Below are positions 7,495 through 15,540 of a stretch of 26,719 nucleotides of DNA, in pieces. The notes under the pieces are model-generated. The model was not told the DNA's origin and did not search any database. It worked only from the letters and a program-made list of their open reading frames with translations. A program made the position numbers and the translations under genes. Origin of the DNA: Lentisphaeria bacterium UBA7640. Lineage in GTDB: Bacteria; Verrucomicrobiota; Lentisphaeria; Victivallales; Victivallaceae. Location of the stretch: contig DLIO01000071.1 in the NCBI GenBank assembly GCA_002483765.1, positions 5,594-32,312 of the forward strand, in the 5' to 3' direction. Numbering within the stretch: the stretch's first letter is position 1; each line of letters opens with the position of its first letter.

Positions 7495-8859
7495 TTATAT
7501 TACTTCGATTTTTAAAATATGACACAGATTTTCTAATAATTCCCGATTGTTTCCGAAAGAGAAGATATAGTGCTGACCTATTATTTTTTGCAGAAAGTCC
7601 TCGCTTTCGCCATCAAAAATCATATCGATACTGGGCAACTGCGGTGCCGGAGGAGCCCAGCCTGCTTCTTCCCATTTTATTGGAGATTGCGCTTCGCCGG
7701 TCATTATGTGCATTTGATAGTGATCCCCGACATAGCCGAGTCGGCATATTGTAGCTTTACCAGTCTTTAATTTTGACACATTTAACAGACCTTCGCCAAA
7801 ATCTCCGAATGCATTCGGCATAACTGTTACTTTCCCGTCAACTATTTCCGCTGGCACATAATCTGGAACACCCATCAACGCACCGTTATCCATAAATTCA
7901 TAAAACTCAAGGTAAGCGGCGATCTGTCCAGTTAATAACTTCACTATCAATTGGGTTACTGCCCCCATGCTGTCGTTTTCAGGGACGGTCGGGATATTCA
8001 TCTCATCATGTAAGAGCGTCATCGCGCCAGCGGGAGCAAAGCCCATAAGTTTTTTAATACCATCAACATCCATGAAAGAAAATGCATCGTAATTACGTTC
8101 TTCAATTTTTTCACGCATAGCCAGATAAAGACGAACCGAATTTTCAACCGTCCCGGGTTGCGGACTTTTACAGAAGTCCCAACGTTCCTGTAGGTCATTG
8201 GTGATACGCTCAACTTCTGATTCATTTATTGAATCCATAATTTGTTTGAGTTCTAACAGATCAAAATGTTCGATTTCAGGGCCGATTTGACCTTTAAGAG
8301 AAATGCCATCGTAAAGAGTGCCGTACAAACGCATATCGCGGTATCCCGCCATCCCGACTTTGGTTTTTCTTAACCTTGCTGCGGCATTCGCGGCACGGCA
8401 ATAGTCAACAATCTCTTCAAGCGGTAATTCTTTTCCTCGGCGGTTTACGATGTATTTAAAAGTATAGCCCATATCCGCCATCGGTTTGCGCAACGCAGTC
8501 GTTCCAGCTTGATCAGCAGTAGTCACAAAACGATCTCCATCCTGCCAACCGGTCAGACCAAGCAACACCATCGGCTTATGCTTAAACGGCTCTATTACAG
8601 AAAATACCGCCCAAGAGGGAATCCAACCCGCCACACAAACAACAAGCACATCAAAATCTTCAGTAGCAAGTTCGGAGACGGCGCGCATGGCTTGTTTCCC
8701 TGCTGGATCATCGGCAACGGGAGCCGTCTTGACCAGTTTTAGCCCCTGTTTTTCTAGTAACTCAGCGACGACTTCGCAACGTTTAACTATAAATTCTTTC
8801 GGGGTATTGACTTCACCAAATCCGACAAATCCAGCTTTTATTTCCCGCATTTCATTCAT
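7495..8859 (-). CDS. L-fucose/L-arabinose isomerase-family protein
   Basis: A 454-residue protein resembling the FucI/AraA isomerase fold, which interconverts aldoses and ketoses with a divalent metal. The N-terminal half contains KAGFVGFGEVNTPKEF and DFDVLVVCVAGWIPSW, typical of the FucI-like N-terminal domains. In the C-terminal half E294 (VPENDSMGA) and D324 (EFYEFMDNGALMG) fall where FucI carries its metal-binding Glu and Asp, and GDHYQMHIMTGEA probably supplies the histidine. It is shorter than E. coli FucI (about 590 residues) and belongs to the uncharacterised broad branch of the family. Its ATG overlaps the stop of the upstream ceramidase-like gene by ATGA (8856-8859). The sugar isomerised cannot be named. 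Confidence 0.75.
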   Translation of the reverse strand: MNEMREIKAGFVGFGEVNTPKEFIVKRCEVVAELLEKQGLKLVKTAPVADDPAGKQAMRAVSELATEDFDVLVVCVAGWIPSWAVFSVIEPFKHKPMVLLGLTGWQDGDRFVTTADQAGTTALRKPMADMGYTFKYIVNRRGKELPLEEIVDYCRAANAAARLRKTKVGMAGYRDMRLYGTLYDGISLKGQIGPEIEHFDLLELKQIMDSINESEVERITNDLQERWDFCKSPQPGTVENSVRLYLAMREKIEERNYDAFSFMDVDGIKKLMGFAPAGAMTLLHDEMNIPTVPENDSMGAVTQLIVKLLTGQIAAYLEFYEFMDNGALMGVPDYVPAEIVDGKVTVMPNAFGDFGEGLLNVSKLKTGKATICRLGYVGDHYQMHIMTGEAQSPIKWEEAGWAPPAPQLPSIDMIFDGESEDFLQKIIGQHYIFSFGNNRELLENLCHILKIEVI

Positions 8860-10304
8860 AATACTATTCCCATAATTTTTTCTATTTTCATAATTGATTG
8901 ATCTACTAGCATTTTACCACCATCCGAACCAATCTGTCCGTTAATAATCAGTCCACCGTAGCCGCCAAGCTCTTCAGCACGTTCACTCGGCAGATATCCG
9001 CAGTAACCATTACATATCTGAATCATGAAGGTTTGTTCAGCTCGACTTCGGGCTCTTATGCGATGTCCATACTCCAAATATAGTTCAAAAGGGTTTGAAA
9101 CAAAAACCACATTTCCTAATTTGACTACCTGTAATTGCATTTTAAAAGATGGCTGGTCATTTTGTTCCTCAAAACGTTTTATCACTGCTTCTTCATTCCT
9201 GATTTTCACAAAATGATGCAGTTTACTGTCATAAGGCCCCGGACGATCCGGAATATTTTCATTATTATGAGTCTCTACACAGAAATCCCGATAAGCATCA
9301 CTTGAGCTCTGTTTTTCTTCAAGTTCTCTCATTGTTTTTTGGGCATTCTGATAATCTTGATAAGAAGCCCGACGACGCGGCAGTTCGATCACTTCCATTG
9401 AATGTTCAAGCTTAGCGCTATATTTAATATTTGTCGCGAGTTTCTCGTAGACTTGTTGAATCGAATCAAAAATTCGAGTAGCGATAACCTCGACACCAGC
9501 TTCACGCCAGAAGGGCGCGTTAGTTTCAGGACGAGTCAAATCCCTTGGTGATTGACAGCCAGCCGGTGCTATCTGACAAAGAGTGTAAAATTCATTACCA
9601 AAATGTTCTTTCAGTAGCGTCCGCAATTTTCCCATATAATCTGAAGATATTTTGTAAGTTGCTTCCATAATTTGCGAAGGACATGGGATATTTACAACTG
9701 CTCCTGTAGCTTTACCGCTTTCATCAAAGCTAAAGAGCAAATCAACGCCGGAATCTTCTCCGCCTTCCATACCGAGAAAATCATCACGGTTGGTTACGCC
9801 ATACATTTCTGCTGTTTTGTTGGAATAAACTGCGCGGCGACAATGCCCAACGCTAGCAAAGGACACCGCGTTGCTGATCCCAGAAATTTGGCGCGAGTTC
9901 ATCGCTTGTTTGACCGCTTCGAGAATTTTTCTCATAACTAATTCGCGATATTCTTCAACTGAAATTGCTTCTGGATTGTGAGTCCACCAATTACGCGAAC
10001 GATTTAAACCAGGCGCACTGTGCGTATGAATCGCGTTTATAATAATGTTGTCACCTGATATTTCAGAGAATTTCCCTGCTATCGTTTTTTGAATATCAAG
10101 ACAGAAATCATCAGGCAGACCAACAACATCTAAAGAAATCATTAATGTGATTTTTTTATTCTGTTCAAGTAGCATTGCCACAGTCTTTAATCGAGAATGT
10201 ATTTCTTTAGCGATACGTTGATAATATTGTCCGGAGAGTTCGACAATACGACCATCCGGGGTTATATCGGCTTCACCCCAACCAATCAGTAGTTTGTTAT
10301 TCAT
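8856..10304 (-). CDS. Neutral ceramidase-like amidase domain protein (copy 2)
   Basis: A second, divergent member of the ceramidase-like family, 482 residues from the chosen start. Landmarks: GWGEADITPDG, NIIINAIHTHSAPGLN, CQIAPAGCQSPRDL, SNPFELYLEYG and CNGYCGYLPSERAEELGGYGG. Unlike copy 1 it keeps Ser in the SPR motif, but the second zinc histidine is replaced: the segment reads NIPCPSQ where copy 1 has NFACHLL. So metal binding may differ or be lost. No signal peptide. Two starts are possible: ATG at 10316, or ATG at 10304, which forms an ATGA overlap with the stop of the oxidoreductase gene. The latter is chosen because every other junction in this operon has that form. With the isomerase gene it shares another ATGA (8856-8859). 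Confidence 0.72.
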   Translation of the reverse strand: MNNKLLIGWGEADITPDGRIVELSGQYYQRIAKEIHSRLKTVAMLLEQNKKITLMISLDVVGLPDDFCLDIQKTIAGKFSEISGDNIIINAIHTHSAPGLNRSRNWWTHNPEAISVEEYRELVMRKILEAVKQAMNSRQISGISNAVSFASVGHCRRAVYSNKTAEMYGVTNRDDFLGMEGGEDSGVDLLFSFDESGKATGAVVNIPCPSQIMEATYKISSDYMGKLRTLLKEHFGNEFYTLCQIAPAGCQSPRDLTRPETNAPFWREAGVEVIATRIFDSIQQVYEKLATNIKYSAKLEHSMEVIELPRRRASYQDYQNAQKTMRELEEKQSSSDAYRDFCVETHNNENIPDRPGPYDSKLHHFVKIRNEEAVIKRFEEQNDQPSFKMQLQVVKLGNVVFVSNPFELYLEYGHRIRARSRAEQTFMIQICNGYCGYLPSERAEELGGYGGLIINGQIGSDGGKMLVDQSIMKIEKIMGIVL

Positions 10305-11431
10305 ATTTGCACCCATTTACCATCTTTTGCAGACTCCCTTACTTTATCCATTAAATATTGAATGTAAATCCCCTGTTCCAAACCGGGATTACCTGCCTTG
10401 CTGTCGCGAACGCTTTCTAAAAAATTATATAGACATTGCAGATGCCCGCGAATCCAGCCAATCGCAAATTTAGGTCCGGGAAATCCGGCTGGTTTATCAT
10501 AGCGTTGCCCCGTGTCTATTGCCGTCCAACCGCGAGTTCCGCCGTTTGGCGCAGCGGCGGCAGCAGTATCATAAAATTCCAGATGGTGCGCGTCCATACC
10601 ATTGAAACGCAATGCGCCTTTACTGCCATGAATTTCAAAACGCATCTCGTCTTCGGCGCCAGTAGCAATTTTACTTGCTTCAATGTTTCCGGTGGCTCCA
10701 CATTTCATTTTTACGAGCATTTGAACGTAATCCTCGACTTCAACCTTGACCATTTTTCCCGGTTCCACGGCGGAGGGACGTTCAGGATAAGCTATTTTAG
10801 TCTGCGCAACCAGAGCTTCATAATCACCCAATAAAAAATGCATCAAGTCCATGACATGGCTCGCTAGGTCAGCGATTACTCCTCCACCCGCCTCCGCGGA
10901 AAGCTTCCATTTCAGCGGAGCTTTCGGATCAGCACTTCCTGAATGCAAATAACATGCCCGAAACTCCAATATTTGGCCGAGACGGTTTTCCGTAATAAGT
11001 TGCTTTGCCCGTATCGTTGCCGGAAAAAAACGATTTTGTAAGGTCATCTGCGCGGTTGCCGTATAATTCTTGAGCGCTTCTTTAATTTCTTCGGCTTCCT
11101 TCATATCTACTACCATTGGCTTATCACAATATATGTGTTTATTGTTATTGATAGCTGATAATAAAGCATCTTTATGGAGATGGTTGGGAGTGCAGATATG
11201 AACGATATCAATATCCGGGTTTTCGGTTATTTCATGATAATCCGTAACGGCAGCCACCGCGCCAAGTTGTTCCGCGGCTTTATCGGCGCTGGTTTGGCGG
11301 GAAGTACAGACATGAGTGATTCGAGTGCTGAATTGACTCTGGTCGAAAAACATTGGCAGGTTAATATGTCCATAAGCATGAACCTTACCGATAAACCCAA
11401 ATCCAATTAAGCCAACCCTATAAGTTTTCAT
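10301..11431 (-). CDS. Gfo/Idh/MocA-family NAD(P)-dependent oxidoreductase
   Basis: A 376-residue dehydrogenase. The N-terminal Rossmann fold begins VGLIGFGFIGKVHA (6-19), the family's G-x-G-x-x-G nucleotide site. CTPNHLHKDA and CDKPMVV (about 102-108, with K104 in the EKP-type position) follow, then the beta-sheet substrate domain. Relatives oxidise or epimerise sugars, inositols and amino sugars through a keto intermediate. Here it lies between the GH28-like protein and a ceramidase-like amidase, with ATGA overlaps on both sides (11428-11431 and 10301-10304), so it is surely part of the same pathway. Cytoplasmic, no signal peptide. Exact substrate not inferable. Confidence 0.9.
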   Translation of the reverse strand: MKTYRVGLIGFGFIGKVHAYGHINLPMFFDQSQFSTRITHVCTSRQTSADKAAEQLGAVAAVTDYHEITENPDIDIVHICTPNHLHKDALLSAINNNKHIYCDKPMVVDMKEAEEIKEALKNYTATAQMTLQNRFFPATIRAKQLITENRLGQILEFRACYLHSGSADPKAPLKWKLSAEAGGGVIADLASHVMDLMHFLLGDYEALVAQTKIAYPERPSAVEPGKMVKVEVEDYVQMLVKMKCGATGNIEASKIATGAEDEMRFEIHGSKGALRFNGMDAHHLEFYDTAAAAAPNGGTRGWTAIDTGQRYDKPAGFPGPKFAIGWIRGHLQCLYNFLESVRDSKAGNPGLEQGIYIQYLMDKVRESAKDGKWVQI

Positions 11432-12597
11432 TTTTCATCCACTTCTTTAAAATTTGATAATTCTACATTATTCATTTTTATCCGTTTACAATAACGACTG
11501 GTAATTGCGTCCTCGCCGGTGGTTTCAATATTCATATTATTGAAGGCGATATCCTTTATAACTGTATCCTTACAGCCCTGTATCAAACACGGATTTTTGC
11601 TTTTTATTCTAAAATCTGAAAATGTTATATTCGAAATATTTTTTAATTTTAACCCTTCCTCGACATAAATCCTTATTGGCCACCGTCCAGAAGTTATGGT
11701 GAAATTAGAAAACATAATATCGTGAAGATTCATTGCGGTTTCGCTGCCTTCTGGAAAATATCTTTGAGGGTTATCGATATTTATACCGCTACCGATTCCG
11801 TTGATAACAATGTTGCTGAACACACAGTTCCGAATAATATTATCGCCAGGACAGCCGACGCGTATACCTTGACACATGCTGTCAAGTACACAATTGCTCA
11901 CGGTGACATTTTCACAGACCGCAGGACGCTCTAGAGTTCTCTGAATAGCGCGCAAAATCAAACAGTCGTCTCCGGTTTTAAGGAAACAGTCGCTGACCGT
12001 TACATTACTACATGAATCAATGTCAATGCCGTCATTGTTGATCATCCTTTGGTCGCCAGTTACTTTTACACGATGAATAGTTACATTTCGGCAAGCAATC
12101 AACCACATAGTCCAACAGGGAGAGTCGACATAAGAGCTGTCTTCAAATTTAACATTCTCGCAATCATAAAACATCACCAATCGCGGACGCGAGATTAGTG
12201 GCTTCTTGTAAAGTCCTGATCCCGGAGCACTGGTGTCGTAAAAAGCTGGGCCACTTCCATTTACTTCACCACTTCCGGTGATTGCAATGTTTTTAACAGC
12301 AATTGCCCCGATTAAAAATTTAGCGCTATTCTCCGCACAATTTTCATGCAAAAATCCAGAAGCCCGAAAATCATCATAATCATCAGGATTGGTACTCCCT
12401 TGAAGTTTTGCGCCAGCACATAGATGGAGTTCTACATTGTCACGCATATAAAGAGAATCGCTCAGATAGATTCCTGATTCAACGACAACTTTCCCACCGC
12501 CTTTTTGACTACATTCGTCAATTGCTTTCTGAATAGCAACGGTGTCCTTTTTGCTTCCGTTACCAACTGCCCCGCAGTCTTTTACTAATATTTTCAT
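11428..12597 (-). CDS. GH28-like (polygalacturonase-fold) beta-helix protein, cytoplasmic
   Basis: A 389-residue right-handed beta-helix protein resembling family 28 glycosidases. The opening VKDCGAVGNGSKKDTVAIQKA and GAKLQGSTNPDDY are typical. Of the catalytic signatures, NND-GID (187-192) and GDD (209-211) are present, supplying the usual aspartates. The GHG motif is replaced by MCQGIRVG (241-248), and the RIK motif appears as PIRIY. Such changes are frequent in a distant bacterial branch whose activity is not certain to be on pectin. There is no signal peptide, odd for a polysaccharide hydrolase, so it may cut imported oligosaccharides. The start ATG has AAGGA upstream and forms an ATGA overlap (12594-12597) with the aminotransferase; its stop overlaps the oxidoreductase start. 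Confidence 0.82.
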   Translation of the reverse strand: MKILVKDCGAVGNGSKKDTVAIQKAIDECSQKGGGKVVVESGIYLSDSLYMRDNVELHLCAGAKLQGSTNPDDYDDFRASGFLHENCAENSAKFLIGAIAVKNIAITGSGEVNGSGPAFYDTSAPGSGLYKKPLISRPRLVMFYDCENVKFEDSSYVDSPCWTMWLIACRNVTIHRVKVTGDQRMINNDGIDIDSCSNVTVSDCFLKTGDDCLILRAIQRTLERPAVCENVTVSNCVLDSMCQGIRVGCPGDNIIRNCVFSNIVINGIGSGINIDNPQRYFPEGSETAMNLHDIMFSNFTITSGRWPIRIYVEEGLKLKNISNITFSDFRIKSKNPCLIQGCKDTVIKDIAFNNMNIETTGEDAITSRYCKRIKMNNVELSNFKEVDEK

Positions 12598-13958
12598 CCT
12601 AATAGTTCCTTTTGTGTTTCAGCTATTGCTTCTTCTATGATATCCATTCCTTTGATGGCTACTTCGTTTGGCATTATAATTGGCGGACTCATTCTCAATA
12701 TATGTCCCGCCGGTATCCACGCCAATCCTTTTTTAAATGCTTTCTGATAAACCAGTTTACCAGCTTCGTCGAAAGGGGTCTTTTTTACCTTGTCTTTGAC
12801 CAATTCAATTCCTAATAAGCATCCTTTGACTCGGCAATCACCGACTATTTCGTATTTCTGGGTCCAGCCAGCCATTTTATCTCTGAATAGTTGTTCAAGT
12901 TCCATCGCGTGCTCCAACAGACATTCTTCCTCAATGACTTCAAAACAAGCCAGAGCTGCTGCACAAGCCATCGGGTTACCGCCATAACTGGTAGACGCGC
13001 TAATTTTGTCAACAGCATCGGCATAAGGTTCACGCACCGCCATTGCGGTTACTGGAAAACCGTTACCAAAACCCTTACCGAGCGTAACCACATCTGGAAT
13101 CACGTCCCAATGTTCCATACAGAGATATTTGCCAGTACGCCCCATACTGGTCAAAACTTCGTCAGCAAACAATAAAATATCACGTTCCTCAAGAAATTTC
13201 TTGAGTTTCGGGAAAAAATCATCGGGTGGCATGATTGAACCGCCCCAGCCTTGAATCGGTTCCAGCACAAATGCGGCAACTTGTCCCGTAGTGCTTTCTT
13301 TGATAAAAGTATCATAAAACTCCAGATATTTTTCAGTATCCAAGGTGCCGTCACTGCGAACCCACCATGGCCGATACGTATCTGGACGTGGGACCATATA
13401 AAAACCGGGAGCACGAGTTGGACCACTAAATTTGGTCATCCGAGCCAAACTAACCGCATGTCCACTTTTTCCGTGAAAATCCATAAAACAACTGATAAAT
13501 TCATGCTTCCCAGTCGCCGCGCGACAGGTACGCAATCCGGCTTCTACCGCAGTCGTTCCACTATCATAAAGCTGGAAATTGTTCAGATCTCCTGGCAAGC
13601 ACTCAGCCATCTTCTCCAAAAGTCTAACTTTGATTTCAGAGGTAAAGTCATGCGCGTTCATTAGCAATTTTGCATATTTGGCTACGGCTTCGGAAACCTT
13701 CGGGTGGCAGTGTCCCAAAGTCGTGACGTAGATGCCACTGGAAAAATCGATATATCTATTGCCGTCAGCATCCTGCAAAGTACACCCTTGTCCGCTTTCA
13801 AATGCGACCGGAAAAAGCTTAACCTGACCCGATAAGCCACGGTAATGCTTTGTCGCGCGTGCATGAAGAGCATTGCTTTTCGGTCCAGGCACGGAATCCG
13901 TAATTATTTTAGGATACTCGTTGAAGTCAACTTTGTATTTTTCTGGATTGTAACTCAT
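12594..13958 (-). CDS. Class III PLP-dependent aminotransferase
   Basis: A 454-residue fold-type I, class III aminotransferase, first gene of the operon. Landmarks: DADGNRYIDFSSGI, YDSGTTAVEAGLR (phosphate-binding region near 131-143), FADEVLTSMGRTG (D266 contacts the PLP ring nitrogen) and TLGKGFGNGFP with K295 as the Schiff-base lysine. Members act on omega-amino groups of GABA, ornithine, beta-amino acids, or on amino sugars and inosamines, with 2-oxoglutarate or pyruvate as partner. The context (isomerase, Gfo/Idh, amidases) favours an amine carried on a sugar-like substrate. The start has AAGGAAT upstream; a strong promoter and possible operator lie at 13971-14039. Overlaps the GH28-like gene by ATGA. 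Confidence 0.9.
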   Translation of the reverse strand: MSYNPEKYKVDFNEYPKIITDSVPGPKSNALHARATKHYRGLSGQVKLFPVAFESGQGCTLQDADGNRYIDFSSGIYVTTLGHCHPKVSEAVAKYAKLLMNAHDFTSEIKVRLLEKMAECLPGDLNNFQLYDSGTTAVEAGLRTCRAATGKHEFISCFMDFHGKSGHAVSLARMTKFSGPTRAPGFYMVPRPDTYRPWWVRSDGTLDTEKYLEFYDTFIKESTTGQVAAFVLEPIQGWGGSIMPPDDFFPKLKKFLEERDILLFADEVLTSMGRTGKYLCMEHWDVIPDVVTLGKGFGNGFPVTAMAVREPYADAVDKISASTSYGGNPMACAAALACFEVIEEECLLEHAMELEQLFRDKMAGWTQKYEIVGDCRVKGCLLGIELVKDKVKKTPFDEAGKLVYQKAFKKGLAWIPAGHILRMSPPIIMPNEVAIKGMDIIEEAIAETQKELLG

Positions 13959-13970
13959 GATTAATTCCTT

Positions 13971-14039
13971 ATTTTGTTATTAAATGTTTTTATTGTTTAT
14001 CAATAGCAATTATTATATATCATATTTAAAGAATATCAA
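13971..14039 (-). promoter_or_regulatory. Operon promoter module, copy A
   Basis: On the minus strand: TTGATA (14034-14039), 16-base spacer, TATAAT (14012-14017). Exactly 25 bases further is ATTTTGTTATTAAATG (13971-13986, plus-strand reading), a degenerate palindrome just upstream of the ribosome site of the aminotransferase. Same architecture as copies B (25613-25682) and C (25829-25896). The palindrome is a candidate operator for the DeoR-family regulator; that link is inference. Confidence 0.7.
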
Positions 14040-14073
14040 ATATTTTAAACACAAATAATGTGATTTTAATTCT

Positions 14074-14088
14074 TGTTATATTTTAACA
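14074..14088. promoter_or_regulatory. Inverted repeat TGTTATATTTTAACA, copy A
   Basis: TGTTA-TATTT-TAACA, 34 bases upstream of the -35 of promoter copy A. An identical 15-mer lies at 25933-25947, directly before the start codon of the intact deoR-type gene. It may be a regulator site or the -10 region (TATATT) of the plus-strand regulator promoter. Confidence 0.5.
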
Positions 14089-14091
14089 TAT

Positions 14092-14170
14092 ATCAATATA
14101 AGACAGCGAAATTCATTGAAGAAGTAAAAAAGCAGGACTTTTGATCAATTTAAAATGAGACTTCGGAAAA
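14092..14170 (+). pseudogene. Remnant of the 5' end of a second DeoR-family regulator gene
   Basis: About 75-80 bases align with the first codons of the intact regulator at 25951. Read in frame it gives INIRQRNSLKK and then stop, against MNIRQRNLLKK in the intact gene. The start codon is ATC instead of ATG, and matching bases (AAAAAAGCAGG, TATCAATT-like, ATGAG) continue to about 14168. The rest of the gene is missing and heptamer repeats take its place. The shared upstream region (promoter module and TGTTATATTTTAACA) is also kept, so this was a whole regulator-plus-divergent-promoter unit. Confident as a related sequence; non-coding now. Confidence 0.8.
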
Positions 14171-14173
14171 CCA

Positions 14174-14215
14174 ACTTCGCACTTCGCACTTCGCACTTCG
14201 CACTTCGCACTTCGC
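14174..14215. repeat. Six tandem heptamers ACTTCGC (GTGCGAA family)
   Basis: Six perfect copies of ACTTCGC on the plus strand, followed by ACTCTCCAACTCTA up to the stop codon of the UgpC-like gene. On the minus strand the repeats thus begin within 12-13 bases after that stop. The same heptamer (GTGCGAA) follows the stop of the DeoR gene at 26701. Confidence 0.9.
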
Positions 14216-14226
14216 ACTCTCCAACT

Positions 14227-15330
14227 CTATAACAGGGCCTGGCCGCTGTCTTGCTTGAAAATGTGGACTTTTTTTAGATTTACCGGTAATGCTATTTTCT
14301 CTCCTACTGTCATTGGTTTGTGGGGATCGACTTTTGCGATGAATGTTTCTGTGCCGGTGCGTAGATAAACACAAGTTTCTGAGCCCATCGGTTCTACTAC
14401 TTCCACTTTTGCAGTTATCCGCGGTATTGAAATATCGTTATTCGTTGATTCCGCATCCATATCTTCCGGACGAATCCCAAATGTCACTTCTTCTCCGACA
14501 TGTGATAACAACTTTTCGCGGTGTTCCTTGATGTTGATCGAGAGTTCAAAGGTTTCTCCGACGAAGGTTAAAATGTCATTTTTCAGTTGCAGTTTGCCAC
14601 GAAATAGATTCATCGGCGGGGTGCCGATAAAACTCGCGACAAAAATATTCGCTGGATGGTCGTAAATTTCTAGCGGAGTATCAACCTGTTGAATTACGCC
14701 GTCTTTCATAACACAGATACGGTCACCCATGGTCATGGCTTCGACTTGGTCGTGAGTAACATAAATCATCGTGGTTTCTAATTGATTATGCAATTTACTG
14801 ATCTCGGTGCGCATCTGTACTCGCATCTTGGCATCGAGGTTGGAGAGCGGTTCGTCAAACAAGAATACTTGCGGTTTGCGAACAATCGCGCGACCGACTG
14901 CCACGCGTTGACGTTGTCCGCCGGACAACGCTTTGGGACGGCGGTGCAGGTATTCAGTCAAGCCGAGCATAGCGGCAGCTTCTTTTACCCGCGCGTTGAT
15001 GTCTACTTTCTTAAATTTTCGCAATCTCAATCCGAACGCCATATTTTCCTGAACACTCATGTGCGGATAAAGCGCGTAGTTTTGAAACACCATGGCGATA
15101 TCGCGATCTTTGGGTGGTACGTCATTAACAATTCGTTCGCCGATCTTGATTGTTCCTGAGGATATCTGTTCTAATCCAGCCACCATCCGTAACGTCGTAG
15201 ATTTGCCGCAACCCGACGGCCCAACCAACACCATAAATTCCCGATCTCGAATCTCCAGGTTGACGTTATCCACAGCTTTAACGCTGCCCTCATAAATCTT
15301 ACAAATGTCTTTCAAAAGTACTTTAGCCAT
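14227..15330 (-). CDS. ugpC: Sugar ABC transporter ATPase (UgpC/MalK type)
   Basis: A 367-residue ATPase powering a CUT1 sugar importer. Walker A GPSGCGKST (37-45), Q-loop FQNYALYPH, signature LSGGQ (135-139), Walker B FLFDEP (156-161) and the switch THDQVEAMTMGD are all intact. The C-terminal third is the MalK/UgpC-type OB-fold regulatory domain, with FIGTPPMNLF at its start and GIRPEDM further on. It pairs with the two permeases and binding protein upstream, although a 210-base repeat-filled gap separates it from them. One such ATPase often serves several importers. The start ATG has AAGGA upstream. The final residues and stop lie next to heptamer repeats. Confidence 0.93.
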   Translation of the reverse strand: MAKVLLKDICKIYEGSVKAVDNVNLEIRDREFMVLVGPSGCGKSTTLRMVAGLEQISSGTIKIGERIVNDVPPKDRDIAMVFQNYALYPHMSVQENMAFGLRLRKFKKVDINARVKEAAAMLGLTEYLHRRPKALSGGQRQRVAVGRAIVRKPQVFLFDEPLSNLDAKMRVQMRTEISKLHNQLETTMIYVTHDQVEAMTMGDRICVMKDGVIQQVDTPLEIYDHPANIFVASFIGTPPMNLFRGKLQLKNDILTFVGETFELSINIKEHREKLLSHVGEEVTFGIRPEDMDAESTNNDISIPRITAKVEVVEPMGSETCVYLRTGTETFIAKVDPHKPMTVGEKIALPVNLKKVHIFKQDSGQALL

Positions 15331-15360
15331 ATTTTTTCCTTAGTTTTAAGTTTTTTTATG

Positions 15361-15535
15361 TCCACTAATTTCACTAATGAACACTAATAATTTCTTTTCT
15401 CCTCATTCGTGACCATTCGTGATATTCGTGGATGAAGTTCCTTTTCTCTCTTTTCTTTTTTGTGCCTTTCGTGTTTTTCGTGGTTAAAAATTTTCCCTCT
15501 CCAATTCTAACTCCTAAATTCTAGATTCTAACTCC
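15361..15535. repeat. Composite short-word repeats between permease and ATPase genes
   Basis: ACTAAT words (15363-15390), CATTCGTGAC words (15404-15430), the pyrimidine tract with the 20-mer CTTTTCTCTCTTTTCTTTTT, then TTCGTG words and TGGTTA to 15486 repeat the order seen at 2722-2846. Two TTCTAACTCC words (15503-15535) then run up to the stop codon of the permease gene. The block lies inside a transport operon, so it is presumably transcribed. Confidence 0.8.
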
Positions 15536-15540
15536 TCCCC

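Noticed and set aside
10305..10316. Upstream ATG (10316) as start of the second ceramidase-like gene
   Set aside because: ATG 10304 forms the ATGA overlap used at the other operon junctions; the earlier start cannot be excluded.
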